From Streptomyces sp. CG4 (GTDB lineage: Bacteria; Actinomycetota; Actinomycetes; Streptomycetales; Streptomycetaceae): DNA of 64,000 bases. The position numbers were made by a program, and so were the translations under genes. Positions 34,378 to 43,462 of the stretch are shown piece after piece. The stretch's first letter is position 1. Every line of letters starts with the position of its first letter. The notes beneath the pieces are model-generated. The model was not told the origin of the DNA and ran no database searches. It worked only from the letters and a program-made list of their open reading frames with translations. The DNA is taken from positions 9,300,001-9,364,000 of the forward strand of contig NZ_CP163525.1 in assembly GCF_041080655.1 (NCBI RefSeq), given 5' to 3'.

Positions 34378-35060
34378 GGGGATCGGGGGTGGCCAGGCGC
34401 GTCGGGATGAGTGCTTGCGGAATGATTCCAGCAGTACGGGGGAGAGGGGGGCCGGGGTGATGCGGGACATCAGGTCGGGCAGTCGGGCGGTCATGCCGAT
34501 CAGCAGCCGCGGCCTGCGGTGGGCCACGGCGTCGAGGATCTGCGCGGCGGCCCGCTCGGGTGGGTAGGCCAGCAGTCGAGCGATGCCGTCCCGGTCGCGC
34601 CGCCCCACGTCACCCGCGACCGTGGCGGCGATTCGTTGGCCAGATGGGCGCCGGACCGCGCGCGCAGCGTGGGCAGCAGAGCTCGGGTCAGGGTCACCAC
34701 GGTGCGAAAGCCGACCGCCGGCAGCCAGTCGAACTCCTCCGCGCTGACCTGGTCGAACATGCCGGCCAGGGCAGCACCGGCATTGTCGATCACAAGGCAG
34801 GTGGCGAGGTGCTCGCCGAGGTGGTGCGTGGCCTTGTCGTCCGCGAGGTCGGTCACATACGTCGCCACCGGAACGGCGGTACGGGAACGCGCGGTGTCGG
34901 CGACCCGCTCCAGGCGGGCGGCATCCCGGTCGACCAACGCCAGGGCAGCGCCCCTGCGGGCCAGCCCGTAGGCCGGCTGCTCCCCGATGCCGCTCGCCGC
35001 GCCGGTGACGATCGCCGTTCCGGAAGTGAAGTCGAAGCGGCCCAGCCTCGCCCCGGTCAC
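34378..35060 (-). pseudogene. Short-chain dehydrogenase, deleted and frameshifted
   Basis: Starts with GTG overlapping the monooxygenase stop (GTGA). The NAD(P) half is intact: FTSGTAIVTGAASGIG and CLVIDNAGAALAGMFDQ to LLPTLRARSGAHLANE. The frame then turns to nonsense, while a neighbouring frame supplies LLAYPPERAAAQILDAVAHRRPRLLIGMTARLPDLM, the C-terminal end of the same family. The segment between, which should carry the catalytic Ser and YxxxK, is gone. So an internal deletion of roughly 60-70 codons with a frameshift, near 34600-34620. GIGE then QPA replaces the usual GIGEATA-like helix. Confidence 0.75.
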
Positions 35061-36604
35061 AGCCCGGCCCCGGTCGAGTCGGTGCAGGCGCAGTGCGCGG
35101 ACCGGTACACGGGGCTCCGGGACAGCCGTAGCTCCGGATCGTCCACCGGCAGCTTGCGCAGCAGTCTGACGTCCCCGAGGTACTGCATCGACGTCTGCCA
35201 CGGTGCGCGGTTGCCCTGCCGGGGCAGCCGGTCCACAGCCCGGCGGATGTACCCGGCCTGGAAGTCGAGGAACGGGCGCAGCGGCATGTTCGCGTCGGCG
35301 ACTTCCGGGCAGGCGATGTCGAAGCCGCCCTCGTCCATGTGCGTGAGCAACCGGCAGAAGTGCTCGCACAGCAATCCGACCTTCAGGGTCCAGGAGGCGT
35401 TGGTGTAGCCGATCGTGTAGGCGAAGTTCGGCACTCCGGAGAGCATCATCCCCTTGTACGCGACCGTGTCGTCGATGGAGACCGGCCGGCCGTCGACGTC
35501 CAGCGTGATCCCGCCCATGGCCTGGACGTTGAGTCCGGTGGCCGTGATCACGATGTCCGCGGTGAGCTCGCGGCCCGAGGCCAGACGCAGTCCGGTCTCG
35601 GTGAAGGTCTCGATCCTGTCGGTCACCACCGAGGCGTCGCCACGCCGGATCGCGTGGAAGAGGTCGCCGTCGGGCACGGCACACAGCCGCTGGTCCCACG
35701 GGTCGTAGGGCGGATTGAAGTGCTCGTCCACCGGATAACCCTCCGGCAGCAGCTTGGCATTGACGCGTCGAACGAGCTGCCGTGCCGTCTTGGGGAACCG
35801 CCGGCAGAAGCCCCAGACGGTTGCCTGCCGCAGGATGTTCTTGCGCCGGGCCAGTGCGTGGCCGCGCTCCTCGCCGAAGGCTGCCTTGAGGAGGTCGGCG
35901 ATCCTGTCGCGGGCGGGCACCGGCAGGATGTAGCTCGGAGTGCGTTGCAGCATGACGACGTGTGCGGCGGTTTCGGCCAGCGTCGGTACGAGGGTCACCG
36001 CAGTGGCCCCGCTGCCGATGACGACTACGCGTCTGCCCGCGTAGTCGAGGTCCTCCGGCCAGTGCTGCGGATGGACGATCCGCCCGCGGAACCGCTCGCG
36101 GCCGGCGAAGCGCGGGGTGAAGCCCTCGTCGTAGCGGTAGTAGCCGGCGGCACAGAACAGCCAGGAGCAGGTGAGGGCGGACCGCTCCCCGGTGTCGGTT
36201 CGTTCGACCACGACGGTCCACCGGGCCTGCTGTGAGGACCAGGTGGCGCTGAGCACCTTGGTATGGAAGCGGATGTGCCGGTCGATGCCGTTCTCCGCCG
36301 AGGTCTCCCGCAGATAGGCCAGGATCTTGTCCCCGTCGGCGATCGCGTGCTCGTCGCGCCAGGGCTTGAACGCGTAGCCGAAGGTGTGCAGGTCGGAGTC
36401 GGAGCGGATCCCGGGGTAGCGGAAGAGGTCCCAGGTGCCACCGGAGGCTCCGCGCGACTCGAGGATCGCATAGCTGCGCCCCGGATGGTCGCGCTGGAGG
36501 TAGTAGGCGGCGCCGATCCCGGAGATCCCGGCCCCCACGATCAGCACGTCGAGCTCGGTGGGGGCGGGGGCGGGAGCGGGAGCGGGGACGGCGGGCAAGG
36601 ACAT
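35057..36604 (-). CDS. Flavin-containing (Baeyer-Villiger-type) monooxygenase
   Basis: 515 residues from ATG 36604, with GGGAG upstream. FAD loop VLIVGAGISGIGAAYYL; GGTWDLFRYPGIRSDSD; NADP loop RVVVIGSGATAVTLVPTL; and HPQHWPEDLDYAGRR, the region of the FxGxxxHxxxW fingerprint (here GRIVHPQHWP). This is the EthA/MymA-like class that oxygenates ketones, thioamides or fatty compounds with NADPH and O2. The N-terminus has a run of Ala-Pro repeats before the FAD loop. Operon with an SDR (now broken) and an alpha/beta hydrolase. Divergent PucR-type regulator. Confidence 0.9.
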   Translation of the reverse strand: MSLPAVPAPAPAPAPTELDVLIVGAGISGIGAAYYLQRDHPGRSYAILESRGASGGTWDLFRYPGIRSDSDLHTFGYAFKPWRDEHAIADGDKILAYLRETSAENGIDRHIRFHTKVLSATWSSQQARWTVVVERTDTGERSALTCSWLFCAAGYYRYDEGFTPRFAGRERFRGRIVHPQHWPEDLDYAGRRVVVIGSGATAVTLVPTLAETAAHVVMLQRTPSYILPVPARDRIADLLKAAFGEERGHALARRKNILRQATVWGFCRRFPKTARQLVRRVNAKLLPEGYPVDEHFNPPYDPWDQRLCAVPDGDLFHAIRRGDASVVTDRIETFTETGLRLASGRELTADIVITATGLNVQAMGGITLDVDGRPVSIDDTVAYKGMMLSGVPNFAYTIGYTNASWTLKVGLLCEHFCRLLTHMDEGGFDIACPEVADANMPLRPFLDFQAGYIRRAVDRLPRQGNRAPWQTSMQYLGDVRLLRKLPVDDPELRLSRSPVYRSAHCACTDSTGAGL

Positions 36605-36668
36605 GAGACGAGCTCCCGGACGTAGGCGGACATGGAGGGAGGAGGGGGCGGAGTCATGGTCATTCTCT

Positions 36669-36703
36669 GGCACTCACGGGCACACTGCCAGGTGCAGAGT
36701 GCC
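36669..36703. promoter_or_regulatory. Inverted repeat in the monooxygenase/PucR intergenic region
   Basis: GGCACTC (36669-36675) and GAGTGCC (36697-36703) are a perfect 7-bp inverted repeat with a 21-base spacer between the two divergent starts; a GGCAC and a GTGCAG half-site lie inside. Candidate operator for the neighbouring regulator. Confidence 0.35.
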
Positions 36704-36757
36704 CAAGAAGCGTCAAATCGTGCAGCAGAATGACCCGAGCCGGGCTATGCTGCCGAG

Positions 36758-37975
36758 GTGTCCTGGGAGCCGCCGTCCCCGCGCGTACGCGAACTGATCC
36801 GCCAAGGAGCACGCAGGGCGCTCGACCCTCCGGAGGAGTGGCTGCGCGAACTCGACGAGGCCACTCTCTCCGGCCCCCATCACGCCCAGATCAGCGACGA
36901 CCCGGTGCTCGCCGCGGCGACCCGCCGCGCCAACCGGTCCAACCTGTTCTTCTGGGCCTCCGCCAACATCGACCGGCCCGGCGCGCGGGTCGCGCCGAAC
37001 ATCGGCGACGTCCCGGTGGCCGTCGCCCGCGACCTCGTCCGCCGCGGGCTCAACGAGAGCGCCCTGGACGCCTACCGGGCCGGCCAGGGCGTCGCCATCC
37101 GACGGTGGATCGGGATCTGCCTCACTCTCACCTCCGACGTCGACGAACTGCGCGAACTCCTGGACGTCTCCTGTCGTTCGATCACGACCTTCGTCGACGA
37201 CACCATCGCCGCCGTGACTGAGCTCATCGCCGAGCAACGCGACGAACTCGCCCAGGGCACCCACGCCGAACGACGCGAAACCGTCAGCCTGCTGCTGTAC
37301 GGCGCCCCGATCCCGCGGGCCAGGGCCGAACAGCGCCTCGGCTATCGACTGACGGGCTGTCACACCGCGGCCGTCGTCTGGAGCGAGGGCGCCCACGCCG
37401 ACTCCGCCGTGCTCGGCCGGGCCACCGACCTGATCGCCGCCAACGCCGCCGATCCACGGGCGCTCACGGTGCTCGCCGGCGCCGCGACCCGCTGGATGTG
37501 GCTGCACGGTGCCCCCGATCCGGCCGCGCTGCGCGAGGAGTTGGCCGCCGAGCCGAGCGTGCGGGTCGCGGTCGGCTCCACCGGCGAGGATCTGGCGGGC
37601 TTCCGCCGCAGCCACATCGACGCCCTCGCCGTCCAGCGGATGCTTGCCCGCCTGGCCTCGGCACAGCAACTGGCCACCCATGACGAGGTGGAACTGGTCG
37701 CCCTGGCCACCTCCGACGTGGAAGCCGCCGACGGCTTCGTCCGGCGCGTCCTCGGAGATCTGGCCCACGCCCAGCCGGACATCCGCGAAGCGGCCCGCGT
37801 CTTCATCGCCGCCCAGTGCAACGCCTCACATGCGGCCGACCGTCTCTACATCCACCGCAACACCCTGCTGAGACGCCTCGCACACGCCGACCGCCTGCTG
37901 CCTCGCCCGCTCGCCGAAGACATCCTCGGCGTCGGCACCGCACTCGAGATCCTGCGCTGGCGCGGCACGGGCTGA
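36758..37975 (+). CDS. PucR/CdaR-family transcriptional regulator
   Basis: 405 residues from GTG (SWEPPSPRVRELIRQGARR). The C-terminal HTH_30 is VFIAAQCNASHAADRLYIHRNTLLRRLAHADRLL, with the PucR signature of a helix-turn-helix at the very end of the protein; the middle region LLYGAPIPRARAEQRLGYRLTGCHTAAVVW is the GGDEF-like sensory part. The family activates catabolic operons on sensing a metabolite. Divergent from the monooxygenase operon and likely its regulator. Weak ribosome site; the start is the only one that fits the frame. Confidence 0.88.
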   Translation: MSWEPPSPRVRELIRQGARRALDPPEEWLRELDEATLSGPHHAQISDDPVLAAATRRANRSNLFFWASANIDRPGARVAPNIGDVPVAVARDLVRRGLNESALDAYRAGQGVAIRRWIGICLTLTSDVDELRELLDVSCRSITTFVDDTIAAVTELIAEQRDELAQGTHAERRETVSLLLYGAPIPRARAEQRLGYRLTGCHTAAVVWSEGAHADSAVLGRATDLIAANAADPRALTVLAGAATRWMWLHGAPDPAALREELAAEPSVRVAVGSTGEDLAGFRRSHIDALAVQRMLARLASAQQLATHDEVELVALATSDVEAADGFVRRVLGDLAHAQPDIREAARVFIAAQCNASHAADRLYIHRNTLLRRLAHADRLLPRPLAEDILGVGTALEILRWRGTG

Positions 37976-38080
37976 AGAGGGGCAGCACAACATTCCGGAC
38001 CCGGCTGCCCCCGGGTGAAGCCCCGTCGGCTGTCAGTGTGTGGCCGTACTCTGCTACTGAACCTGAATCGGTGATGTCCA

Positions 38081-39652
38081 TCAGTCGTCCCACGAGCCCC
38101 GGGCGCGGGCTTGCTGGGTGGGGCGCTGCGGCGCAGGCGCGGGCACAGGCTTCGGCGTGCGGAGACGGAAGAGGACCGCGACGGTGGCGAGCGCGGTGGT
38201 GACCCCGGCCACCAGCAGGCTGGTGTGCAGCCCGTCGACGAAGCCGGAGGCGAAGTAACGCAGTTCCGCGCGCAGGTCCAGACCCAGATCGGACGGGGCG
38301 GTCCCGTGCCGGGTGACGATGAGGTGGGCCGCGGTGCCGCGCTCGCTCGGGCCGATCGCGCTGGGGGAGTGGGCAAGGTTCCGGGCGACCGAGGTCTCGG
38401 CACGGGCGTTGAGCAGGGAGCCGAGCACGGCGATGCCCAGGGCCGTTCCGACCTGGCGGGTGGCGTTGACCGTGGAGGCGGCCGCGCCGGACCGCTCCCG
38501 GGGTACGGCGGCCATGGCGGCGGCGTTGGTGGGTACGATGCCGAGCCCCATGCCGAGGCCGAGGACCGCGAAGAGCACGCCCACCTGGCCGTAGCCGGTG
38601 GTGGGGGTGAGAGTGACCAGGCCGAGCAGGCCGGCGCTGACCAGGCCGTAGCCGGCGACCATGACGCATCGAGGGCCGAAGCGGGCGGTCAGCTTGCCGG
38701 CCTGGGTCGAGCCGATGGCGATGGCCGCCGAGTACGGGAGGAACTTCACACCGGTCATCGCCGCGCTGGTGCCCTGGACCTGCTGCAAATAGAGCGACAG
38801 CAGGTAGAAGGTGCCGTAGCCGCCGAAACCGAGCATGAACGACGCGATGTTGGTGATGACGAAGCGCTGGTTGGAGAAGAGGGCGACCGGAAGCATCGCG
38901 CGCGGGACACGACGCTCGACGGCGACGAAGGCCAGGAAGGCGATGGCCGCCACTGCGAAGAGCACCTGGTTGGGTGTAGCGGTCCAGCCGTCACGGCCCG
39001 CCTCGTTCACCGCGTAGGTGAGCGCGGCGAGCCAGACGATGCCGAGTATCTGACCGACGGGATCGGTGGCCGCGTGCTTCGGGTCGGCGGACTCCGTGAT
39101 GCCCTTGATGCCGGCGGTGAGGGCGATGAGGCCGAGGGGCACGTTGATCAGGAAGATGGCGGGCCAGCCGACGGAGTCCGTGAGCGCTCCGCCGAGGAGA
39201 GGCCCGAGCACCACGGCCAGGGCACTGCACGCGCCCCACAGGCCGATCATCCGCGCCCGCTGCGCCTGGTCCGGGAACCCCTGTGCCAGCAGCGACAGTG
39301 CTCCCGGAGTGACGGTGGAGGCCCCGGTGCCCTGCAGCAGCCGCCCGAAGACCAGGGTGGTGGTGCTGTGGGCCACGGCGCACAGCACCGAGCTGAGAGT
39401 GAACAGGGCGAGCCCGGTCAGGAAGACCTTCTTGCGTCCGAACCGGTCGCCGAGCGCGCCGCCGGTGAGCATGAAGGCGGACAAGCACAGGGTGTAGCCG
39501 TCCACCACCCACTGGATGTCCGTGATCCGGGCGTGCAGGCGGCTCTGCATGGCCGGGAGCGCCACGTTGACGACGCTCATGTCGAGCAGGGCCATGAAGG
39601 TTCCGAGGAAGACGGCCGTGAGCAGCCCGACGGGGCGGCGCGGTACGGACAC
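38081..39652 (-). CDS. MFS drug exporter, DHA2 (EmrB/QacA) family
   Basis: 523 residues from GTG 39652, which has AGGAG 5 bases upstream; ATG 39694 would be longer. Fourteen predicted helices. Motifs: FLGTFMALLDMSVVNVALPAMQ (motif D1 of DHA2), GGALGDRFGRKKVFL (motif A), RLLQGTGASTVTPGALSLL (motif B) and WGACSALAVVLGPLLGGAL (motif C). It expels drugs or metabolites using the proton gradient. Directly downstream of a MerR-type gene and preceded by a promoter with a MerR-style operator. Confidence 0.93.
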   Translation of the reverse strand: MSVPRRPVGLLTAVFLGTFMALLDMSVVNVALPAMQSRLHARITDIQWVVDGYTLCLSAFMLTGGALGDRFGRKKVFLTGLALFTLSSVLCAVAHSTTTLVFGRLLQGTGASTVTPGALSLLAQGFPDQAQRARMIGLWGACSALAVVLGPLLGGALTDSVGWPAIFLINVPLGLIALTAGIKGITESADPKHAATDPVGQILGIVWLAALTYAVNEAGRDGWTATPNQVLFAVAAIAFLAFVAVERRVPRAMLPVALFSNQRFVITNIASFMLGFGGYGTFYLLSLYLQQVQGTSAAMTGVKFLPYSAAIAIGSTQAGKLTARFGPRCVMVAGYGLVSAGLLGLVTLTPTTGYGQVGVLFAVLGLGMGLGIVPTNAAAMAAVPRERSGAAASTVNATRQVGTALGIAVLGSLLNARAETSVARNLAHSPSAIGPSERGTAAHLIVTRHGTAPSDLGLDLRAELRYFASGFVDGLHTSLLVAGVTTALATVAVLFRLRTPKPVPAPAPQRPTQQARARGSWDD

Positions 39653-39692
39653 AGCGACTCCTGACCGGTCGTGAGGAAACGGCGAGGGTCGC

Positions 39693-39723
39693 ACCGTTCC
39701 ACTTCACGTCGACTTGAAGTCAA
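39693..39723 (-). promoter_or_regulatory. MerR-type promoter of the DHA2 exporter
   Basis: On the minus strand TTGACT (39723-39718) and AACGGT (39698-39693) are separated by 19 bases, the long spacing that MerR activators correct. The spacer holds the inverted repeat ACTTCA/TGAAGT (39701-39706 and 39715-39720) with an 8-base centre. It overlaps the stop codon of the merR-like gene and sits about 40 bases before the exporter start. Confidence 0.65.
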
Positions 39724-40130
39724 GCGTTCAGGTAGGCCTCGACCTCCCGCCGCACCACCGGACAGTGTTCCGCCGGGTGATCACGCGGGCAGTCCAGGTA
39801 GTGCACGAGGTATGCCCGAGCCCGCGCGAGGCGGTCGATCTGCTCGTCGATGGCCGTCAGACGTCCGTGCACCGTGTCCCGCCAGTGACCGGTCTCCGTG
39901 CGTCCGGCCAGCACGGTCGCGATCTCGTCCAGGCTCAGCATGCCGCTCTCCTGCCAGATCCGGATCAAGGCGATCCGCCGCAGCTCCGTCGCCCCGTAGA
40001 GTCGCCGCCCCGACTGCCGTGTCGCGGGTTGCAGGAGTCCCCGCTCCTCCCAGTAACGCAGCGTCGGCGCAGAGATCGCCAGCCGGTCGGCGACCTCGCC
40101 GATCGTCAGATAGTTCTCACTGTCATACAT
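39720..40130 (-). CDS. MerR-family transcriptional regulator
   Basis: 136 residues from ATG 40130; ATG codons at 40139 and 40142 are alternatives and none has a strong ribosome site. The winged helix YLTIGEVADRLAISAPTLRYWEERGLLQPATR and the coiled coil IDEQIDRLARARAYLVHYLDCPRDHP are clear. One Cys in the coiled-coil end (LDCP) and one in HCPVV could sense a ligand or oxidant. It probably binds the 19-bp-spaced promoter at the end of its own gene and activates the exporter in response to a substrate. Confidence 0.9.
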   Translation of the reverse strand: MYDSENYLTIGEVADRLAISAPTLRYWEERGLLQPATRQSGRRLYGATELRRIALIRIWQESGMLSLDEIATVLAGRTETGHWRDTVHGRLTAIDEQIDRLARARAYLVHYLDCPRDHPAEHCPVVRREVEAYLNA

Positions 40131-40410
40131 GGTCGCCATCATGCGTCGGCATGAACTGGAGAGGCACGGTTTACCAAGTGCGCCTGTCAGGCCGGCAGGG
40201 CAGCGGCTCACGCGACGTCAGGCCCAGCAGGAGACTCTTTCACCGGTCCTCCCGGCGTACCGTGGGCCGCTCGGGCCTGCACCGTATGACCCGCACGCTC
40301 ACCAACGGCATGCGGCCGATCCAGCCCCCCCTGTTCTGGCACCTGGCGGCGTCATCAACTGCCCGGCCTCGTCGGACGGAACCGATGCCGCAATAGTCGA
40401 TGGCAGCGAG

Positions 40411-41409
40411 ATGACCCTGTGCGTCCTGCCGGACGGTACCTTGGCCGTCAGCGCCCGCCCCAACAACACCACCTTGATCGCATCTGATCTGAGCCGGGTC
40501 GTCGCCGTCTACGACTCGAAGGACCGGCGCCCCTTCGGGGGTGTCGCACCAGGCGACGCCTACGCCACCTCCATCAGCGTCACGCCCTCGGGCCGCCTGT
40601 TGTGCACCGTGGCCGAGTACGGCGTGTGGGACTCCGCCAGCGTCATCACCAACGTCGTCGGCGTGGCCGACGGCGCCCTCACGGCGTCTTCCAAGCCCGC
40701 GATCGAGGCACTGACCTCACTCGATCCGGAACCGGCCCGCCACACCGACATCGACCTGCACGCACACGTCACGTACAAGGGAGCCCCGGTCAGCCCGGCG
40801 AACCGGCCCCGGCCCGCGCTGACCGAGCTGGTCGCCGACGAGGACCGGCTTTCCGGCTGGCGCTACTCACACCTCGGCCGGCCCGTGCCGCTGGCCGACG
40901 ACCTGTTCGTCGTCCCCGCCTATGCCAAGACGTTCCGCGCCGGAAGCCGTGGTCAGCCATTCGTCTTCGCGCTCATCAACGACGAGGGTCAGATGACCGG
41001 ACGCCTCGACGGCATGCACGCATGGCGCGACTCGCCCTTCACCGGTCTCTGTTACAACCTGGCAGCCGACCCCCATCGAGGCCATGCCTTCCACCTCAAC
41101 CGCTATGGCCTGTACGCCTGGAACAGGGCTGGAGCACTGCGGGCGAAACTCGATACAGCGACCAAGGCCTTCAAGCCACTGACCCACTTCACCCTCACCA
41201 CCTGCACGCCAGCCGGCGACCTGCTGTTGATCCACAACAAGCAGCACCTGATACTCCGCGTCCCCGTCCCCGAAGACCTCACCGAACTCCCGTCCGCCGT
41301 CGAGGAGGCACTGCGCGGATACGCCCGGCAACGCACGGCCCTGAAAAAGCAGTGGGCGCCCGTCAACTGGCACTGGACTGAGGCGTCCGCACCGGTCCAC
41401 CGCCTCTGA
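40411..41409 (+). CDS. Hypothetical protein, beta-strand-rich
   Basis: 332 residues from ATG 40411; the frame is open back to 40129 but overlaps the regulator start there and reads unlike protein. Strands such as MTLCVLPDGTLAVSARPNNTTLI, ATSISVTPSGRLLCTVAEYGVW and FTGLCYNLAADPHRGHAFHLNRYGLYAW recall beta-propeller blades, but no named repeat is clear. Another frame just upstream (40286-40396) also looks partly coding (MTRTLTNGMRPIQPPLFWHL), so the true N-terminus may be frameshifted away. No signal peptide. Function unknown. Confidence 0.55.
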   Translation: MTLCVLPDGTLAVSARPNNTTLIASDLSRVVAVYDSKDRRPFGGVAPGDAYATSISVTPSGRLLCTVAEYGVWDSASVITNVVGVADGALTASSKPAIEALTSLDPEPARHTDIDLHAHVTYKGAPVSPANRPRPALTELVADEDRLSGWRYSHLGRPVPLADDLFVVPAYAKTFRAGSRGQPFVFALINDEGQMTGRLDGMHAWRDSPFTGLCYNLAADPHRGHAFHLNRYGLYAWNRAGALRAKLDTATKAFKPLTHFTLTTCTPAGDLLLIHNKQHLILRVPVPEDLTELPSAVEEALRGYARQRTALKKQWAPVNWHWTEASAPVHRL

Positions 41410-41752
41410 CCGCCCGCGCTCCTGAAGGGATTGTCCCGCTTGCCACGTCACCTTGAGCACTGCGTCTTCCCCATCGCGTAGCGCACCGGCATCGCAAAGC
41501 CCGACGCAGCGAACATCACCGGCCTGCGCCCACTCGGCCCGACCCCGAGCCGACGCAGAGAGGTCTCATGCGTCTGCCCCACGTAGACGACCGAACGACG
41601 CCTGAGACTTGTCCCGGATCTAATCCTTGAGGCTGCCGGTGCGGAGCCCGTATGTCTCCGTCACAGGGACGTCGCGAGGTCGCTCCTGCGGCGGAGGTCC
41701 ATCATCCGTGCGGATGACCATTCGTCGTCGTGGTCCGGCGCAGGATGGATTC
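41410..41752. other. Intergenic region
   Basis: 343 bases with no supported gene, repeat or clear hairpin. It must contain the promoter of the DUF3995 gene. Confidence 0.4.
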
Positions 41753-42367
41753 ATGGCGATCAAGCTTTCTGCGGACGACGCAGCGCGTCCCGCCCCGCGC
41801 CGGGCACCCCGCCTTCGGCCGGTCGCATGGCCGGGCCTCGCCGCCGCGGCATGGGGGCTCCTGTTTGCGGTACCCAGTTTCGCCTGGGCGATGGGAACTA
41901 CCTTCGGCGCGCGGACGACGGTGTCGCCGTCCCTGGTGAAGCTCGCTGACGATCGCGTGGCGTGGTTCGTGGCCGTCTTGTGCGTGACCGGTCTCCTGAA
42001 GATCTTTGGAGCCCTGATCGGTATCGGGCTGACACACCGGCGCGGCAGATGGATAGGCCGTCTCATGGTGCTCTGTGGCGGTGGCGCGGCGGTTCTGCTT
42101 GTCTGGCACGGCTGTCTCTTCGTTGCCCATGGAGTGCTGATCGAGGCCGGGATCCGCTCTGTCGCGCCCGACCTGGCCGGGCTGACCCGTTGGTACCTCT
42201 ACCTGTGGGGACCGTGGTTCATCGTCGGCGGTCTGGCTTTCGCTGCTGCCACCACCCGGTATGTCCGCCGACTGGGTGCCAGGGGCGAGGTACGACTTTA
42301 CGGTGCTCTGGGGGCGCTGGGCGCGTTGCTCCTGTCATCGGCTTCGATGATCACCGGGATCGGCTGA
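41753..42367 (+). CDS. DUF3995-type membrane protein
   Basis: 204 residues from ATG 41753; the in-frame extension to 41627 has no ribosome site. After a polar N-terminus (AIKLSADDAARPAPRRAPRLR) come four or five helices: LAAAAWGLLFAVPSFAWAMGTTFG, WFVAVLCVTGLLKIFGALIGIGL, RLMVLCGGGAAVLLVWHGCLFVAHG, YLYLWGPWFIVGGLAFAAATT and LGALGALLLSSASMITG. The AAAWGLLFAVPSF opening and spacing fit DUF3995, a streptomycete family of unknown function. Less GC-biased in places than neighbours. Confidence 0.7.
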   Translation: MAIKLSADDAARPAPRRAPRLRPVAWPGLAAAAWGLLFAVPSFAWAMGTTFGARTTVSPSLVKLADDRVAWFVAVLCVTGLLKIFGALIGIGLTHRRGRWIGRLMVLCGGGAAVLLVWHGCLFVAHGVLIEAGIRSVAPDLAGLTRWYLYLWGPWFIVGGLAFAAATTRYVRRLGARGEVRLYGALGALGALLLSSASMITGIG

Positions 42368-42650
42368 CGACCGTTCGCCTGGGACCTCTAGTGGCACGGA
42401 ACGTGATCTTCGCAGACCGGTGCCTGCCAGGGGCTTCACACATGTGACGCTGGATCACCACTCGCCGGGAGTGTCTCCCCTTCTGTCTCGAAGCCTTCGG
42501 GGTAATCGAGACCATCGACCTCACTCCCGGCTTGCTGCGGAGCACACGACAGCAGGACCAGTGCTTCGAGCGTCACGTTCCGGTATCGCTGGGGCTCCCA
42601 GTCGTTCCCTCTAAACGGGGGCCGCGGGTGACCGACTGCTCCGTCGAAGC

Positions 42651-43091
42651 CTATGCGAGTGTCTTGAACATGTGGACATCCTCGGCGCCACCGGGGATCC
42701 CCAGGGTCCGGCCGGTCTCGACATATCCGTGACGCTGGTAAAACCCCGGAGCTTGAAAGGTAAATGACGATACGCAGGCGCGGTTGCAGCCTCGCCGACG
42801 CGCTTCCTCCTCCGCAGCCATGAGGATCTTCGTTCCCCACCCGTCCTCACGGCTCTTCTCACGGATCCAGAGCATCTCGATACCGAGTAGCCCACCCCAC
42901 GTCCAAGCGGCGAGGCCCCCGATGAGATCGCCGGCGTCGTCGACAACCTTCACCGAGAGCGAGCCTTGATCGGCGGCAGTGGTTCCAGTGGCCGGAAAGT
43001 TGACCTCGTCCAGGCCCTGGGACAAGCACTCGTTGAGTTCTGGGTCACGTTGACCGACGCTCAATTTCCCACCGGTGTGATCATATGTCAT
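42651..43091 (-). CDS. GNAT family N-acetyltransferase
   Basis: 146 residues from ATG 43091 (MTYDHTGGKLSVGQRDPEL); the ATG at 43163 lacks support. GNAT core: VKVVDDAGDLIGGLAAWTWGGLLGIEMLWIREKSREDGWGTKILMAAEEEARRRGCNRACVSSFTFQAPGFYQRHGYVETG, in which the R/Q-x-x-G-x-G/A loop that binds acetyl-CoA reads REDGWGT. Substrate unknown; small stand-alone GNATs often detoxify or modify amines. Its GC3 is lower than most genes here, a hint of a different origin. Confidence 0.87.
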   Translation of the reverse strand: MTYDHTGGKLSVGQRDPELNECLSQGLDEVNFPATGTTAADQGSLSVKVVDDAGDLIGGLAAWTWGGLLGIEMLWIREKSREDGWGTKILMAAEEEARRRGCNRACVSSFTFQAPGFYQRHGYVETGRTLGIPGGAEDVHMFKTLA

Positions 43092-43311
43092 GCCGCAGAG
43101 TGTGACACGTACGCCAAAGTCGCCACCTCTCACTTCCAGGGTCCGTCCGATGGGCCCTGCCACTCGACCCGGACGACGCGCCTAATCACTGGCGCGCGAT
43201 CCGCCGGTCGCGCCTTCGTGCAGAGAAGGTGCGCAACGTCGCACTGGGAAGGCACGCGATCGCAATCCGAGCCCCCGTGCGCGAACGTGCGGACGAGAAC
43301 GTCAGCCGCTC

Positions 43312-43456
43312 TCAGCGCTGGGATGAAGGCCTGCACCGGGTCAATCCGTGCAGGAGGGCATCCACCGTCTGCTCGACGAGGTCATCGTCGATCGGTCTAC
43401 GGGCGAGCAGTGCCCGGAAGTAGATGGGGGAGATGAGCAGCCGCATCGTCGGCGGT
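43312..43456 (-). pseudogene. C-terminal fragment of a TetR-family regulator
   Basis: MRLLISPIYFRALLARRPIDDDLVEQTVDALLHGLTR is the usual last helix pair of one TetR subgroup. Upstream in this frame the sequence becomes the antisense of the neighbouring hydrolase, so the DNA-binding and most of the ligand domain are missing. Confidence 0.6.
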
Positions 43457-43462
43457 GGCCGC

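Noticed and set aside
34500..36221. 573-codon frame on the monooxygenase strand
   Set aside because: Its 5' 380 codons are out of frame with the monooxygenase and meaningless; only the 3' part (the broken SDR) is real.
38111..39664. 517-codon plus-strand frame opposite the DHA2 exporter
   Set aside because: Antisense shadow; composition typical of the complement of membrane helices.
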